Shown: positions 20,469 to 31,497, numbered from the stretch's first letter. The stretch: 64,000 nt of DNA from Paralithodes platypus (GCA_032716605.1 CM064538.1:20045682-20109681); one strand, 5' to 3'. Notes: generated by a model from the sequence alone, not told the origin. Program-made: numbers and translations.

Positions 20469-20906
20469 CTATATGTTCAATTTTATTATATGTTCAATTT
20501 TATTATATGTTCAATTTTATTATATGTTCAATTTAATTATATGTTCAATTTTATTATATGTTCAATTTAATTATATGTTCAATTTTATTATATGTTCAAT
20601 TTTATTATATGTTCAATTTTATTATATGTTCAATTTTATTATATGTTCAATTTAATTATATGTTCAATTTTATTATATGTTCAATTTAATTATATGTTCA
20701 ATTTTATTATATGTTCAATTTAACTATATGTTCAATTTAACTATATGTTCAATTTAACTATATGTTCAATTTAACTATATGTTCAATTTAATTATATGTT
20801 CAATTTGATTATATGTTCAATTTGATTATATGTTCAATTTAATTATATGTTCAATTTAATTATATGTTCAATTTAATTATATGTTCAATTTGATTATATG
20901 TTCAAT
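20469..20906. repeat. 17-bp minisatellite, about 26 units
   Basis: Unit TATATGTTCAATTTTAT with single-base variants (TTTAAT, TTTGAT, TTTAACT) arranged in blocks. No coding role. Confidence 0.96.
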
Positions 20907-20920
20907 GATGTTTTTTTTTA

Positions 20921-21186
20921 CTTTACTTCCTAGACCTCCATCAAGCTTAAAAAACACCCCTTAGACCCTCCTTCGGGATAAATGTGTACATTTTTCGGTA
21001 GAAAAATGTACCGGCCGAAGGCCGGTTCTTCTTAAAATTACAGGCTCGCTGTCGCTCGCCAGGATAAAATTGAAGCCTAAATGACACGAAAAGTCTTAAT
21101 ATGGGGGGCGAAAGGACTTAAAATCGACAAACTAACGGGGCAAACATATACAAATCTGAAAACTAATGGGGCTAAACATGAGGGGT
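20921..21186 (-). mobile_element. TTAA element, family A, copy 5 (both ends lost)
   Basis: Contains TAGACCTCCATCAAGCTTAA, TTTTTCGGTAGAAAAATG, CCGGCCGAAGGCCGG and CTAAACATGAGG. Bounded by the 17-bp minisatellite and by the GGTTAATTAATATTAGG repeat. Confidence 0.82.
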
Positions 21187-21250
21187 GGCGTCAATGAGGG
21201 TTAATTAATATTAGGTACTGGCCCCCGGAATAAATGACCTGAAGTGTATT

Positions 21251-21461
21251 TTAAAGGGGGTCACCTGTTTTTTTTCTGTCTCTCCCTCTTTCTTTGTTGG
21301 CTTGTATCCATTCGGTCCCTTTCAGCCAACTGTTTTAAGACGATTTCTTTCTGGCGAGCGATAGCGAGCCAGCATTGTATGGAGAAATCCGGCTTTGCCG
21401 GAGAAATTTTTCTATCGAAAAATGTACAAATTTAGCTTGCTGTAAAAAAAACAAAAAAAAA

Positions 21462-21515
<54 letters not shown>

Positions 21516-21672
21516 CTGTATAATATGCTGGCTCGCTACCGCACGCCAAGAAAGTATCGACACCTGGATGGGGACAACAGTCTTAAAACAGTAGGCTGAA
21601 TGGGGCCGAATGGATACAACAGAGAGAGAGAGGGAGAGGGAGAAAACCAAAAAACGAGGTGGGCTCCCTTAA
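21251..21672. mobile_element. TTAA element, family B, copy 3, with internal (TA)n
   Basis: TTAAAGGGGGTCACCTG at the left and GGGCTCCCTTAA at the right. A (TA)n run of about 46 bases at 21467-21513 occupies the tip of the foldback, between CTTGCTGT-type sequence and GCTGGCTCGCTACC. Confidence 0.85.
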
Positions 21673-21758
21673 TGAGTTATTCATTAGGTGGTGTCAATCA
21701 GGGTTAATTAGCTTCCAGGCCCGGAATATATTACCATAGAAGGAGGGACATGCATAAC

Positions 21759-22054
21759 AATCGGCACCTAAATGGGGTGAAAAGTCTTAAAATGTCGCAA
21801 AAAATGGGGCGAAAGGTCTTAAAATGTCAATAAATGGGGCGAAAGGTCTTAAAATCGCCAAACTAATGGGCCGAACGTCTTATAATCTCAAAACAATCGA
21901 CACCTAAATGGCACGAAAGGTCTTAAAATTACACAACGAAATGGGACGAAAGGTCTTGAAATCGCCAAACTAATGGACCGAACGTCTTGTAATCTCAAAA
22001 AAACAATGGGACTTAACACGAGGGAGAAAGGGGACCAGAAAAACGACCCATCTA
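21759..22054 (-). mobile_element. TTAA element, family A, copy 6, internally duplicated
   Basis: ATCGGCACCTAAATGGGG begins a family A left half. The CACCTAAATGGCACGAAAGG to CCGAACGTCTT segment then occurs a second time from 21897, giving a tandem duplication of about 125 bp. Right half absent. Confidence 0.78.
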
Positions 22055-22262
22055 ATGAATGATACGTCAAAACGTCATGGAGACGATATTGTATTCAGCT
22101 TAGGAAGGATCTGTGGGCGTCGGAGGCAGAATGGAGTTGCTTTTGAACCTCCCCCCCCCCCCCTCCTTCAGATTCCTAGAGGTCCTTCCCAAACTGCAGA
22201 AAATCGTCTAATGATAGCCCGAATGAAGTGTCAAAAGGCGTGATGATCCTCAAGGGGTTAAC
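22055..22262. repeat. Family C inverted pair
   Basis: A + unit (CAGCTTAGGAAGGATCTGTG at 22098) and a - unit (GGTCCTTCCCAAACTGCAG to CCTCAAGGGGTTAA). A C-run at 22149-22162 lies between them. Confidence 0.7.
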
Positions 22263-22648
22263 TTAAGGGGGGTGACCTGCTTTTTGTTATTTCTGTCCTT
22301 TTATCTCTTTCTCTGGCTTGTATCCATTCGGCCCCATTCAGCCAACTATTTTAAGACGTTTATCCCCATCTAGGTGTCGATTTCTTCCTGGCGAGCGATA
22401 GCGAGCCAGCATTATATGAAGAAATCCGGCTTCGCCGGAGACATTTTTCTATCGAAAAATGTACAAATTTAGCCTGCTGTCAAACAAAAATAAAAAATTT
22501 GCTGGCTCGCTACCGCTCACCAGTAAAAAATTGACACCTGGATGGGGATAAACGTCTTAAAATAGTAGGCTGAATGGGGCCAAAATGGAAACAAGCCAGA
22601 GCAAGATAGAAAAGGACAGACATAACAAAAGAAGGTCACCCCCCTTAA
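22263..22648. mobile_element. TTAA element, family B, copy 4
   Basis: TTAAGGGGGGTGACCTGC at the left, AGGTCACCCCCCTTAA at the right; arms and both central palindromes are intact. Best-preserved copy. Its right TTAA (22645-22648) is also the left TTAA of the next family A copy. Confidence 0.92.
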
Positions 22649-23154
22649 GGGGCGTAGGGGATAGCTTTTGGGCTATTTTTTAATTAATTCATTTATTATT
22701 AATTTTTTAATTAATTCATTTATTTTATAGTTTCCTCCATAGACCTACATCATGCTATAAAACAAGCTTCTAGGCCCCCCTTCAAGATAAATTTGTACAT
22801 TCTTCGGTTGTTGTTGTTGTTTTTCCCCAAGCTGCCTGGCCGAACAGCCCCAAGGCCCCGAGCAAGGCCAAGGCCATAATCGAGCGCCCCCACAGAACCC
22901 TTCTTCTTCGGTAGAAAAATGTCCTGGCCGAAAGCCGATTCCTTCTTTAATTACAGGCTCGCTTTCGCTCGCCAGGAAATATTCGACACCTAAATGGCAT
23001 GAAAGATCTTAATGTTAACAAAGAAATGGGGCGAAAGGTCTCAAAACCGCCAAACTAACGGAAACAACGTCCTAAAATTTCAAAACTAGTGTGCTAAACA
23101 TGAGGGAGAAGGGGGTCCAGAAAAAGTGACTACCTCCCCCTTAATCCATGTGAG
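22645..23154 (-). mobile_element. TTAA element, family A, copy 7, with retroelement insertion
   Basis: TTAAGGGGCGTAGGGG at the left and ACCTCCCCCTTAA at the right. The element is enlarged by a 40-bp local duplication (TTAATTAATTCATTTATT) and by the insertion at 22808-22911. Confidence 0.85.
22808..22911 (-). mobile_element. Short retroelement insertion with (AAC)n tail and target duplication
   Basis: TTCTTCGGT flanks the insert on both sides, as a 9-10 bp target-site duplication inside family A copy 7. On the - strand the insert reads GGGCTGTTCGGCCAGGCAGC and ends in AACAACAACAAC. It is the extreme 3' end of a LINE or SINE not otherwise present in the window. Confidence 0.75.
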
Positions 23155-23324
23155 TTCTACATATGTTTTCCTTTCCTACCACTATATCCTGAACTCATTT
23201 GCATAATTGACTAGGGAATTTGTTCAGACGCGATGGTTAGGCTTGATTGTAATGTTTTAATTTTATATTAATTTGTTATTTGATTGTATTATGGTACATT
23301 TCATTGTTTCTGTTATTTAATTAT

Positions 23325-23518
23325 ATTTTTATTATTATTGTATTATTTTTATTATTATTGTATTATTATTATTGTTATTGTTTTTATTATTATTATTGTT
23401 ATTGTTTCTATTATTGTTACTGTTATTATTATTATTATTGTTATTGTTTTTATTATTATTATTGTTATTATTATTGTTATTGTTATTGTTATTATTATTA
23501 TTATTGTTATTATTATTA

Positions 23519-23553
<35 letters not shown>

Positions 23554-23731
23554 GTTATTATTGATATTATTATTATTGTTTTTATTATTATTATTATTAT
23601 TGTTATTATTATTATTGTTATCATTATTGTTATTATTATTGTTGTTATTATTATTGTTATTATTATTATTGTTATTATTATTATTATCATTATTATTATT
23701 ATTGTTGTTATTATTATTGTTATTATTATTA

Positions 23732-23763
<32 letters not shown>

Positions 23764-23884
23764 GTTATTATTGATATTATTATTGTTTTTATTATTATTA
23801 TTATTATTGTTATTATTATTATTGTTATTATTATTGTTATCATTATTGTTATTATTGTTGTTATTATTATTGTTATTATTATTA

Positions 23885-23916
<32 letters not shown>

Positions 23917-24188
23917 GTATTGTTATTATTATTATTTGTATTATTATTATTATTGTATTATTATTATTGTTATTATTATTATTATTGTTATATTATTATT
24001 ATTATTGTTATTATTATTATTATTATTTTATTATGATTATTATTATTAGTTATTATTATTATCGTTATTATTATTATTATTATTGTTATTATTATTGTTA
24101 TTATTATTATTATTATTGTATTATTATTATTGTTATTATTATTGTTATTATTATTATTAGTATTGTTATTATTATTGTATTATTATTA

Positions 24189-24220
<32 letters not shown>

Positions 24221-24260
24221 GTTATTATTATTATTATTGTATTATTATTATTGTTATTAT
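23325..24260. repeat. (ATT)n tract, about 940 bp
   Basis: ATT trinucleotides with regular GTT variants, open in several frames on both strands (Ile-, Leu- or Tyr-rich translations up to 250 residues). Not a gene. 23155-23320 to its left has no recognisable feature. The right edge lies at the hairpin of family A copy 8. Confidence 0.98.
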
Positions 24261-24261
24261 A

Positions 24262-24473
24262 GAAGAACCGGCCGAAGGCCGGTTCTTCCAACATTACAGG
24301 CTCACTATCGTTCGCCAGGGAAAAAATCGACACCTAAATAGCACGAAAGGTCTAAATATTGACGAAGAAATGGGGCGAAAGGTCTTGAAATCGACTAACA
24401 AATGGGGCAAACATCTTAACATCTGAAAACTAATGGGGCTAAACATGAGGGAGAAAGTGGACCTCTCCAAAAT
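24262..24473 (-). mobile_element. TTAA element, family A, copy 8 (one half)
   Basis: Starts at the AACCGGCCGAAGGCCGGTT palindrome, and the (ATT)n tract replaces everything beyond the hairpin tip. The remaining half runs to GGGGCTAAACATGAGGGAGA. Confidence 0.82.
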
Positions 24474-24554
24474 TAGTTTTCTGCCCACAGCTAACTCAAA
24501 GACAACTGAAGAGGTTGAAGTAACTAGCCTAAACTAAAGGTTTCTAAATACCCC

Positions 24555-24626
24555 TGATGGTAACAAGGGCTTTAAAGTATCCCCAATAGGCTCAAAATTG
24601 CGTCATATGTCGGAGAGGGTTAAGCA
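24555..24626 (-). repeat. Family C unit, diverged
   Basis: AAAATTGCGTCATATGTCGG and AGAGGGTTAA at the end. The middle is diverged. Confidence 0.5.
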
Positions 24627-24679
24627 TGATAAGAGATGTTAACAATCCCCCCCATCCTCCCTAACTAAATATCTCCCCT

Positions 24680-25047
24680 TTAAGGGGAGGCAGACTGTTT
24701 TTCTGGACCTCCTTCTCCCTAATGTTTAGCCCCACTAGTTTTGAGATTCAAAGACGTTCGGCCATTAGTTTGGCGATTTTAACACCTTTCGCCCCATTTC
24801 GTTGTCAATTTTAAGACCCTTCGTGCTATTTAGGTGTCGATTTTTTCCTGGCGAGCGATAGCGAGCCTAATTATAAGAGGAATCGGCCTTAGGCCGAGAA
24901 ATTTTTCTACCGAAAAATTTACAAATTTATCTTGAAGGGGGGTCTAGGGGGTGTTTTTCTAAGTTTGATGGAGGTCTAGCGAGGAAACTAAAACAATATA
25001 TGAATACATTAATTAATAGACCCAACAAACGGTGTGCCTCCCCTTAA
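24680..25047 (+). mobile_element. TTAA element, family A, copy 9
   Basis: TTAAGGGGAGGCAGACTG at the left and TGTGCCTCCCCTTAA at the right, with all landmarks in order. TCTCCCC lies directly outside the left TTAA, like the end of another family member. Confidence 0.9.
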
Positions 25048-25142
25048 ATCCCTCCTTCGTGTTTTTCATTATTTCCCATGGTGTGTTTTCCGGGGCTCAT
25101 TTGCATAATTGGCTAGGTATAATATTTGTTCAGGTTATGCTC

Positions 25143-26104
25143 GAGTTTATTAGTATGTTCTTGTTACCGGTACGTCTCGTTGGATTTTATTAGTATGTTC
25201 TTGTTACGTCTCGTTGGATTTTATTAGTATGTTCTTGTTACGTCTCGTTGGATTTTATTAGTATGTTCTTGTTACGTCTCGTGGATTTTATTAGTATGTT
25301 CTTGTTACGTCTCGTTGGATTTTATTAGTATGTTCTTGTTACGTCTCGTTGGATTTTATTAGTATGTTCTTGTTACGTCTCGTTGGATTTTATTAGTATG
25401 TTCTTGTTACGTCTCGTTGGATTTTTTAGTATGTTCTTGTTACGTCTCGTTGGATTTTATTAGTATGTTCTTGTTACGTCTCGTTGGATTTTATTAGTAT
25501 GTTCTTGTTACGTCTCGTTGGATTTTATTAGTATGTTCTTGTTACGTCTCGTTGGATTTTATTAGTATGTTCTTGTTACGTCTCGTTGGATTTTATTAGT
25601 ATGTTCTTGTTACGTCTCGTTGGATTTTATTAGTATGTTCTTGTTACGTCTCGTTGGATTTTATTAGTATGTTCTTGTTACGTCTCGTTGGATTTTATTA
25701 GTATGTTCTTGTTACGTCTCGTTGGATTTTATTAGTATGTTCTTGTTACGTCTCGTTGGATTTATTAGCATGTTCTTGTTACGTCTCGTTGGATTTTATT
25801 AGTATGTTCTTGTTACGTCTCGTTGGATTTTATTAGTATGTTCTTGTTACGTCTCGTTGGATTTTATTAGTATGTTCTTGTTACGTCTCGTTGGATTTTA
25901 TTAGTATGTTCTTGTTACGTCTCGTTGGATTTTATTAGTATGTTCTTGTTACGTCTCGTTGGATTTTATTAGTATGTTCTTGTTACGTCTCGTTGGATTT
26001 TATTAGTATGTTCTTGTTACGTCTCGTTGGATTTTATTAGTATGTTCTTGTTACGTCTCGTTGGATTTTATTAGTATGTTCTTGTTACGTCTCGTTGGAT
26101 TTTA
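25143..26104. repeat. 34-bp minisatellite, about 28 units, highly uniform
   Basis: Unit of 34 bp containing GTTGGATTTTATTAGTATGT and TCTTGTTACGTCTC. Nearly all units are identical; rare changes are a lost T or a GTAC-CGGT insertion at the left edge. Such uniformity implies recent expansion or homogenisation. Confidence 0.97.
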
Positions 26105-26163
26105 TTTAGTATTTCGTTATTGGTCGTTGGTTTCACTTGCTTGTTTGAAGAGGTTTTCTCTTT

Positions 26164-26235
26164 CTATTCATATATATACAATTATACATATATATATATA
26201 TATATAATTATATATATATATCTATCTATCTATCT
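26164..26235. repeat. (TA)n and (CTAT)n microsatellite
   Basis: TA repeats, then ATCTATCTATCTATCTATTG. On the - strand this is the GATA tail of the LINE fragment that follows. Confidence 0.9.
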
Positions 26236-26606
26236 ATTGCCTGATGCCGTGATCCCCGAAGGGGTGGCCACGAACGAACCGCCCCCATGCACCTCTGTCC
26301 CCAGTCAGTCGACACCCCTCCCCCCAACCAGCACCGCCTTCGTTCATGTAGTTCCTCACTCCATCCTTCCACCTCTCATTCGGTCTACCTCTCCCTCTCT
26401 GTCCCTCCACCTCGCTCTGGTACACCCTCTTAGTCAGTCTCTCGCTTTCCATACGTTCCATATGGCCGAACCATCTCAAGCTGTTCCTTCATGTAACTCC
26501 GCACGCACTCCTTAAGTAATTCATTTCCACTGCTCTCACTCTTGGTCTGAGTCTCTCAACCAACGTCCATGCTTCGCTTCCGTAAGTCAGTGTCGGGATT
26601 ATATAT
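26236..26606 (-). pseudogene. RTE-like LINE, 3'-terminal fragment
   Basis: On the - strand RWFGHMERMESERLTKRVYQ, then EGQRGRGRPNERWKDGVRNY, to HPFGDHGIRQ and a stop. The sequence extends upstream to ATCCCGACACTGACTTACGG. It matches the C-terminal third of the + strand element at 43649-45138. The GATA tail at 26235-26221 marks its 3' end. The 5' side is cut by a TA tract. Confidence 0.85.
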
Positions 26607-26654
26607 TACAATTATATATATATACTGTATATAATTATATATATATACTGTACA

Positions 26655-26720
<66 letters not shown>
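26607..26720. repeat. (TA)n microsatellite
   Basis: TA-rich with ACTGTATATAATTATA units, then pure TA to about 26718. Confidence 0.93.
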
Positions 26721-26721
<1 letters not shown>

Positions 26722-26884
26722 TATATTGCAGTTCTGGTTTGTGGATTATTATATTATATTAAATATTTTACTTTTGGTGTCAGTTTTCGGGAGATTTTAT
26801 TATTATTATAATTAATATTATTTATGATTTACTTTAGCTGGAGTTATGCTTGTAGTCTTACATCTGCTATGATTCTTTATATTT

Positions 26885-26986
26885 GCCCTTCTGATGCCTA
26901 AATATCCTTCCTAAATTGCATAAAATCGTCTAATGATAGCCAGAATTTACTGTCAAAATGTGTCATAATCTTCAAGGAGTAAATAT
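26885..26986 (-). repeat. Family C unit
   Basis: TATCCTTCCTAAATTGCATA, AAATCGTCTAATGATAGCCA, AAATGTGTCATAATCTTCAA in order; the end GGAGTAAA is a decayed GGGTTAA. Confidence 0.75.
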
Positions 26987-27059
26987 AATAGCTGACGATT
27001 ATATATTATTTAAATTAATATTATTGTCATTATTTGTATTATTAATTATATTTTTATTA

Positions 27060-27077
27060 TAGTTATTATTATTATTA

Positions 27078-27124
<47 letters not shown>

Positions 27125-27151
27125 TACTGTACTGTATATTATTATTATTAA

Positions 27152-27201
<50 letters not shown>
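27060..27201. repeat. (ATT)n tract
   Basis: ATT trinucleotides interrupted by TACTGTACTGTAT. Confidence 0.95.
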
Positions 27202-27287
27202 GTCTTCTCCTGGATGACCTAGATGCGTGTGAATTTGTATTTTGTTTATGTGTGTTCATTGTTTTCTGTTGTGTTTTGTGTTGTCCC

Positions 27288-27425
27288 TATTCTAGCTCTG
27301 TCTTGAGTCACCCCCCCAAAAAAAAAATAACAATAAAATAAAAGGAAAAGAGGGATTGGGCCTGAGTATATAGATAGATAGATGATAGATAGATAGATTA
27401 TTAGTATTATCATTATTATTATTAT
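27288..27425. repeat. Dispersed repeat fragment with GATA/ATT tail
   Basis: TAGCTCTGTCTTGAGTCACC relates to 4485 and 16041. After GGGCCTGAGTATATAG comes GATAGATAGATGATAG, then ATT units. Confidence 0.45.
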
Positions 27426-27572
27426 CATAAAACCGTACCCAAATCCTCCTAACTTGAATAATGGTATGTGAGCTGGTCGTCCAAATAAAATATAGCCAAC
27501 AATATAATCGCTTTGGGAGTAATAATTCAGAGGCAGGATGGTTTATGTACATTTAGTACAGCCAGTTAGTAT

Positions 27573-28273
27573 ACAGTCAGTCAGTCAGTCAGTCAGTCAG
27601 TTAAGGGGACGCTGACTGCTTTTTTTTTTGCCATATAAATTCATTCTTTCATAAATTCTTAGTTTCCTCGCTAGACATTCCTCTGACTTAGAAAAACATC
27701 CCCAAGACCCCCCACTCAAGATAAATGTGTACATTTTTCGGTAGAAAAATTTCCCGGCCCAAGGCCGGTTCCTCTTATAATTACAGGCTCGTTATCGCTC
27801 GCCAGGAAAACGTCGACACCTAAATGGCACGATAGGTCTTAAAATTTATAACGAAATGGGACAAAAGGTCTTAAAATCGCCAAACAAATGGGCCGAACGT
27901 CTAAAAATAAAAAATATAATGGGACTAAAGACGAGGGAGAAAGGGGACCAGAAAAACGACCGTCTGCCCTTAATTCTGCAAGTCAGTCATTAATGAAACC
28001 CACCAAGTAATCAGTCAGTCAGTCAATCAGTCAACCAGTTAGTCAGTGAGTCAACCACAGTTAGTCAGTGAGTCAACCAGTTAGTCAGTGAGTCAACCAG
28101 TTAGTCAACCAGTCAGTCAGTCAGTCATTCAACCAGTCAGTCAGTCAATCAGTCAATTAGTCAGTCAGTCAGTGAGTCAGTCAATCAGTGAGTCATTCAA
28201 CCAGTCAGTGAGTCAGTCAGTCAACCAGTCAGTCAGCCAGTCAATCAATCAGTCAACCAGTCAGTCAGTAATA
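27573..28273. repeat. (CAGT)n-based tract, split by family A copy 10
   Basis: CAGTCAGT at 27573-27600, then 28005-28272 with mixed CAGT, CAAC and CAAT tetramers in longer units (GTTAGTCAGTGAGTCAACCA). A Ser/Gln/Val-rich frame here is an artefact. 28273-28500 has no recognisable feature. Confidence 0.9.
27601..27973 (-). mobile_element. TTAA element, family A, copy 10
   Basis: TTAAGGGGACGCTGACTGC at the left, GTCTGCCCTTAA at the right. It sits between two CAGT-repeat blocks, as if inserted in one. Confidence 0.88.
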
Positions 28274-28534
28274 AGACACCCACGCGTTGCAATACACACA
28301 TAACTTTATAATCGTTTAATCCTTTAGGCCCTCATTAAGTCCAAGTCACTCAATATTTTTATAAGCTTCTCAACATGAGGAAAATATAATTACCATGCAC
28401 TTGAAATGGTTAAAAGGCACCCCAACATAACATATCGGTCAGTGTGAAACGATCTCCAAGTTTGGGAATACTGTCGTAAATATATGACTGACATTCTATT
28501 AACTCACCTAACTTACGACATTCTGACTACATAT

Positions 28535-29134
28535 CTTACTCTCTCTCTCTTTCTTGCTCTCTCTCTCACTCACACACACCCTCTTTCTCTCTTCCTCACT
28601 GCCCCCCTCTCTCTCACACACATACACAAACACACATACTTTCTGACACTTCCTCTGCCTCTCTCTCTCTCACTCACTCACTCACTCACTTACTCTCTCT
28701 CTCTCTCTCTCTCTCGTCTTTGTCCTTAACAGTGACTGGTTAAAACAAATAAACATAATCGCTTCATTGAGACCCTAAGCTCTGTGAGGGTAGTATTTTC
28801 CTTGTGTAAAACCAATACCCCCCCCCCATCTCTCTCTCTCTCTCTCTTTCATTTTTACAATCTCTCTCTCTCTCTTTTCATATGCTATCCTTTCCTTCCA
28901 CTTTCCCATACTATCGGGTCTGCTATTCCCACTAGCATTAAGGCCTGACCACCTTGCTGGGATCGTAAGGTCTGTGTGGCCAGTGTATCCATGTAAATCT
29001 ACGTAAATCTATCTCACACACACTCATACACAAACATACACGAACACACCCAGATAGCGCTTAGATTTATATATTCTCTCTCTCTCTCTCTCTTCCGGAC
29101 CTTAGCTTTTCGTGTTGTGGTATGTTATTCTTCT

Positions 29135-29171
<37 letters not shown>

Positions 29172-29240
29172 TCACACTCTCTCTCTCTCTCACACTCACT
29201 CTCTCTCTCTCACACTCTCTCTCTCTCTCTCTCTCAATGG
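28535..29240. repeat. (CT)n/(CA)n-rich region
   Basis: CT and CA blocks at 28535-28712, 28828-28876, 29070-29092 and 29140-29235, with unique spacers. The spacer 28912-29005 is a dispersed repeat. Confidence 0.9.
28912..29005 (+). repeat. Dispersed repeat, paired with 12573-12640
   Basis: CTAGCATTAAGGCCTGACCA, then CTTGCTGGGATCGTAAGGTC, then CCAGTGTATCCATGTAAAT. It is the inverse counterpart of 12573-12640. Confidence 0.6.
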
Positions 29241-29294
29241 AAGCGGCCCACACACCCCGTTTTCCGAGCTACTAACTAAATGTGACTTCCATGA

Positions 29295-29735
29295 CGAACA
29301 AGAAAGCCAACAAGAAAAAGAAGAAGAAGAGGAAGGAGAAGGAGAAGAGAAAAGAGCAGAAGAGGAGGAGGAAGAAGAAGAAGAAGATGAAGCAGAAGAG
29401 AACAGAAAAGTAAAGGAGGAGTAAGAGAAGAAGGAGGAAAAAGAGGAAGAGAAGAAGAAGAAGAAGAGAGCAGTAGAGGAGGAAGAGGAGAAGAAGGGGG
29501 AAGAGGAGGGAAGGGGGAAGAGGAGGGAAGGGGGAAGAGGAGGGAAGGGGGAAGAGGAGGGAAGGGGGAAGAGGAGGGAAGGGGGAATACAAAAAATACA
29601 AAGGAGGGAAGGGACAAGTGGCCGAAGCCGCAGAAAGAACGAAAAGGCAGAAGAAGAATGTAAACAAGAGAGAGAGAGAGAGAGGAGGAGGCGCGAGGAA
29701 CGAGCTAGAGAGAAGGGGGGAGGGAGAAAAACAAA
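29295..29735. repeat. Polypurine tract with 15-bp GGGAAGAGGAGGGAA units
   Basis: AAGAAGAGG-type purines, with GGGGGAAGAGGAGGGAA repeated five times at 29500-29585. Pro/Phe/Leu-rich - strand frames are artefacts. Confidence 0.92.
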
Positions 29736-29831
29736 GAGGCTACTAACCAGGGGACGTGGACTTTCTCTCGCTTAAACTCCTACTTCACTCATTGACAAAC
29801 CTTGACTTATCTACGCATTAAGAGATGGTGG

Positions 29832-29931
29832 NNNNNNNNNNNNNNNNNNNNNNNNNNNNNNNNNNNNNNNNNNNNNNNNNNNNNNNNNNNNNNNNNNNNN
29901 NNNNNNNNNNNNNNNNNNNNNNNNNNNNNNN
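29832..29931. other. Assembly gap, 100 N
   Basis: Exactly 100 N, the conventional placeholder for a gap of unknown size. Real distance is unknown, and the two sides may not be adjacent. Confidence 0.99.
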
Positions 29932-29964
29932 CTGAACATGTCCAATTTGTCTGAGTGTAAGAGT

Positions 29965-29966
29965 GA

Positions 29967-30001
<35 letters not shown>

Positions 30002-30040
30002 GGTGGGTGGGTGGGTAGGTATGTGTTTGAGAGTGAGAGT
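29965..30040. repeat. (GT)n and GGGT repeat
   Basis: GT dinucleotides, then GGGTGGGTGGGTGGGTAGG. 30040-30200 has no recognisable feature. Confidence 0.92.
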
Positions 30041-30204
30041 GAGAAACAAATTTTACCGTCGTTGTGGTCCTTTCCAAAAAGACATTCTACATTAAAGAGA
30101 GAGATTGTATTGCACTTACTGTTCGTAAAGCATACATGACCCTATCAGCCTTTATCTTGAACTGCTCACTGATTGCTAATCATTTGGAGAGATGCTTAGA
30201 GATC

Positions 30205-30420
30205 GGATTGCTTGAGAGGAGGGGAGAGAGAGGAGAGAGGGGGGAGGAAGGAGAGGAGGAGGGGAGAGGGAGGAGGGAGAGGAAGGAGGTGAGAGATGAC
30301 GAGATAGAACGGACGAGACTGCATGAATGGAAAGATAACGGGCCCGAGGGAGGAGACGATGCGGAGAGCGAAGAGGAGAGAGAATGAGAGAGAGGGGATA
30401 GAGAGATGAAGGACGAGTTT
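30205..30420. repeat. Purine-rich GGAGAGG tract
   Basis: GA/GGA-rich stretch; the Glu/Arg-rich 107-residue frame is an artefact of it. 30430-30860 is unique AT-rich sequence in which nothing was recognised. Confidence 0.85.
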
Positions 30421-30921
30421 GGGAGAGGTTTGGGAGTTGTGTGATGTGTGTGTGAGGATTTGAGGTTTAGTTTTACCCTGGTACAAGTAATTAGTTATTC
30501 ATGCCCGAAGTTTACATGTTAACCACACTCTTCCAATATAGCCTACCGTACTTGTACCCCAGCCAAGCTATTAATACAGCCGCTACTCTCAAGTCACCAC
30601 CGGCTCTCTCGTTACCTGTTATTTAGTTTCTATTGTTTAGGTTCTAAATTTGTTCCAGCGTTTTTTGCTATTACTAGATTTATAGGAATGTTTCTGGTTT
30701 TCTTTGCATGCGCGTGTAGATTACGCTGTTTATTTTGCAGTTATATGTCACTATCGCATATTTATTATAGCTTCAAGTAATGTGTTAATTCCTTAACTTT
30801 TCCATTACTGAATTGTAACACCGTTCCACTTATATGGCAGTGAATTTAGTATATATATATATATACTGTATATATATATTATTAAAAGAGATAGGGAACC
30901 ATATACAAGGTAACGTGTGTG

Positions 30922-31318
30922 ATGATGATGATAATGATTGTCGGTTTATTGTTCACTTTCAACCTTAAGGCTGAAAATCTACAGAGTTTTCTTAACGTAG
31001 GTACAGTACAGTGCTTATTCTACCTTAACTACGAGGTCACATGCGTCTTTAACAAGCGTGAGGTGCAGAGTTCCCACCATAGTACATAAGAAAATGCACT
31101 GCGTGAGAAGGTACGCGTAAGGCTAAAGCCAACACATGTCTGATTATTTGAACAGGATTCTTGGGCTATGGGAGTGAACACGCGACGGAGTACAATCCCC
31201 TACGATTGAGGTTAGGCCTTGAACAAAAAACTTTTGGATTCTGGGTGTTTCGAACCCTCGACCTCGCCGTCAGCGTGACTTACCACTTAAGGGACCACTT
31301 GGCTAATAGACCGTAACC
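30922..31318 (-). mobile_element. tRNA-derived SINE with (ATC)n tail
   Basis: On the - strand the head ATTAGCCAAGTGGTCCCTTA (A box) lies near 31303 and GTCGAGGGTTCGAAACACC (B box) near 31250. A body of about 290 bp follows, and the 3' end GAACAATAAACCGACAATC runs into ATCATC repeats. It shares the AATAAACCGA terminus with the SINE at 16119, though the bodies differ. Confidence 0.75.
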
Positions 31319-31377
31319 CGTGAAGGTGATTTTGTGTGTGTGTGTGACGCAGAGTTATGCTGCTCTAATTAATCACG

Positions 31378-31497
31378 TAGTATGGAGAAATCCGGCTTCG
31401 CCGGAGACATTTTTCTATCGAAAAATGTACAAATTTAGCTTGTCAAAACAATAAAATATATATATCCTGGCTCGCCAGGAAAATATCGACACCTGGT
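31378..31497. mobile_element. TTAA element, family B, copy 5 (core only)
   Basis: ATCCGGCTTCGCCGGAGACA, TTTTTCTATCGAAAAATG and CTGGCTCGCCAGGAAAATA are present; both outer arms and the TTAA ends are gone. Confidence 0.78.

Noticed and set aside
23284..24049. Open frames up to 250 codons of Ile, Leu or Tyr
   Set aside because: They are translations of an (ATT)n microsatellite, open in several frames and on both strands.
29807..30077. Frames containing a run of X
   Set aside because: They run through the 100-N assembly gap and a (GT)n tract.
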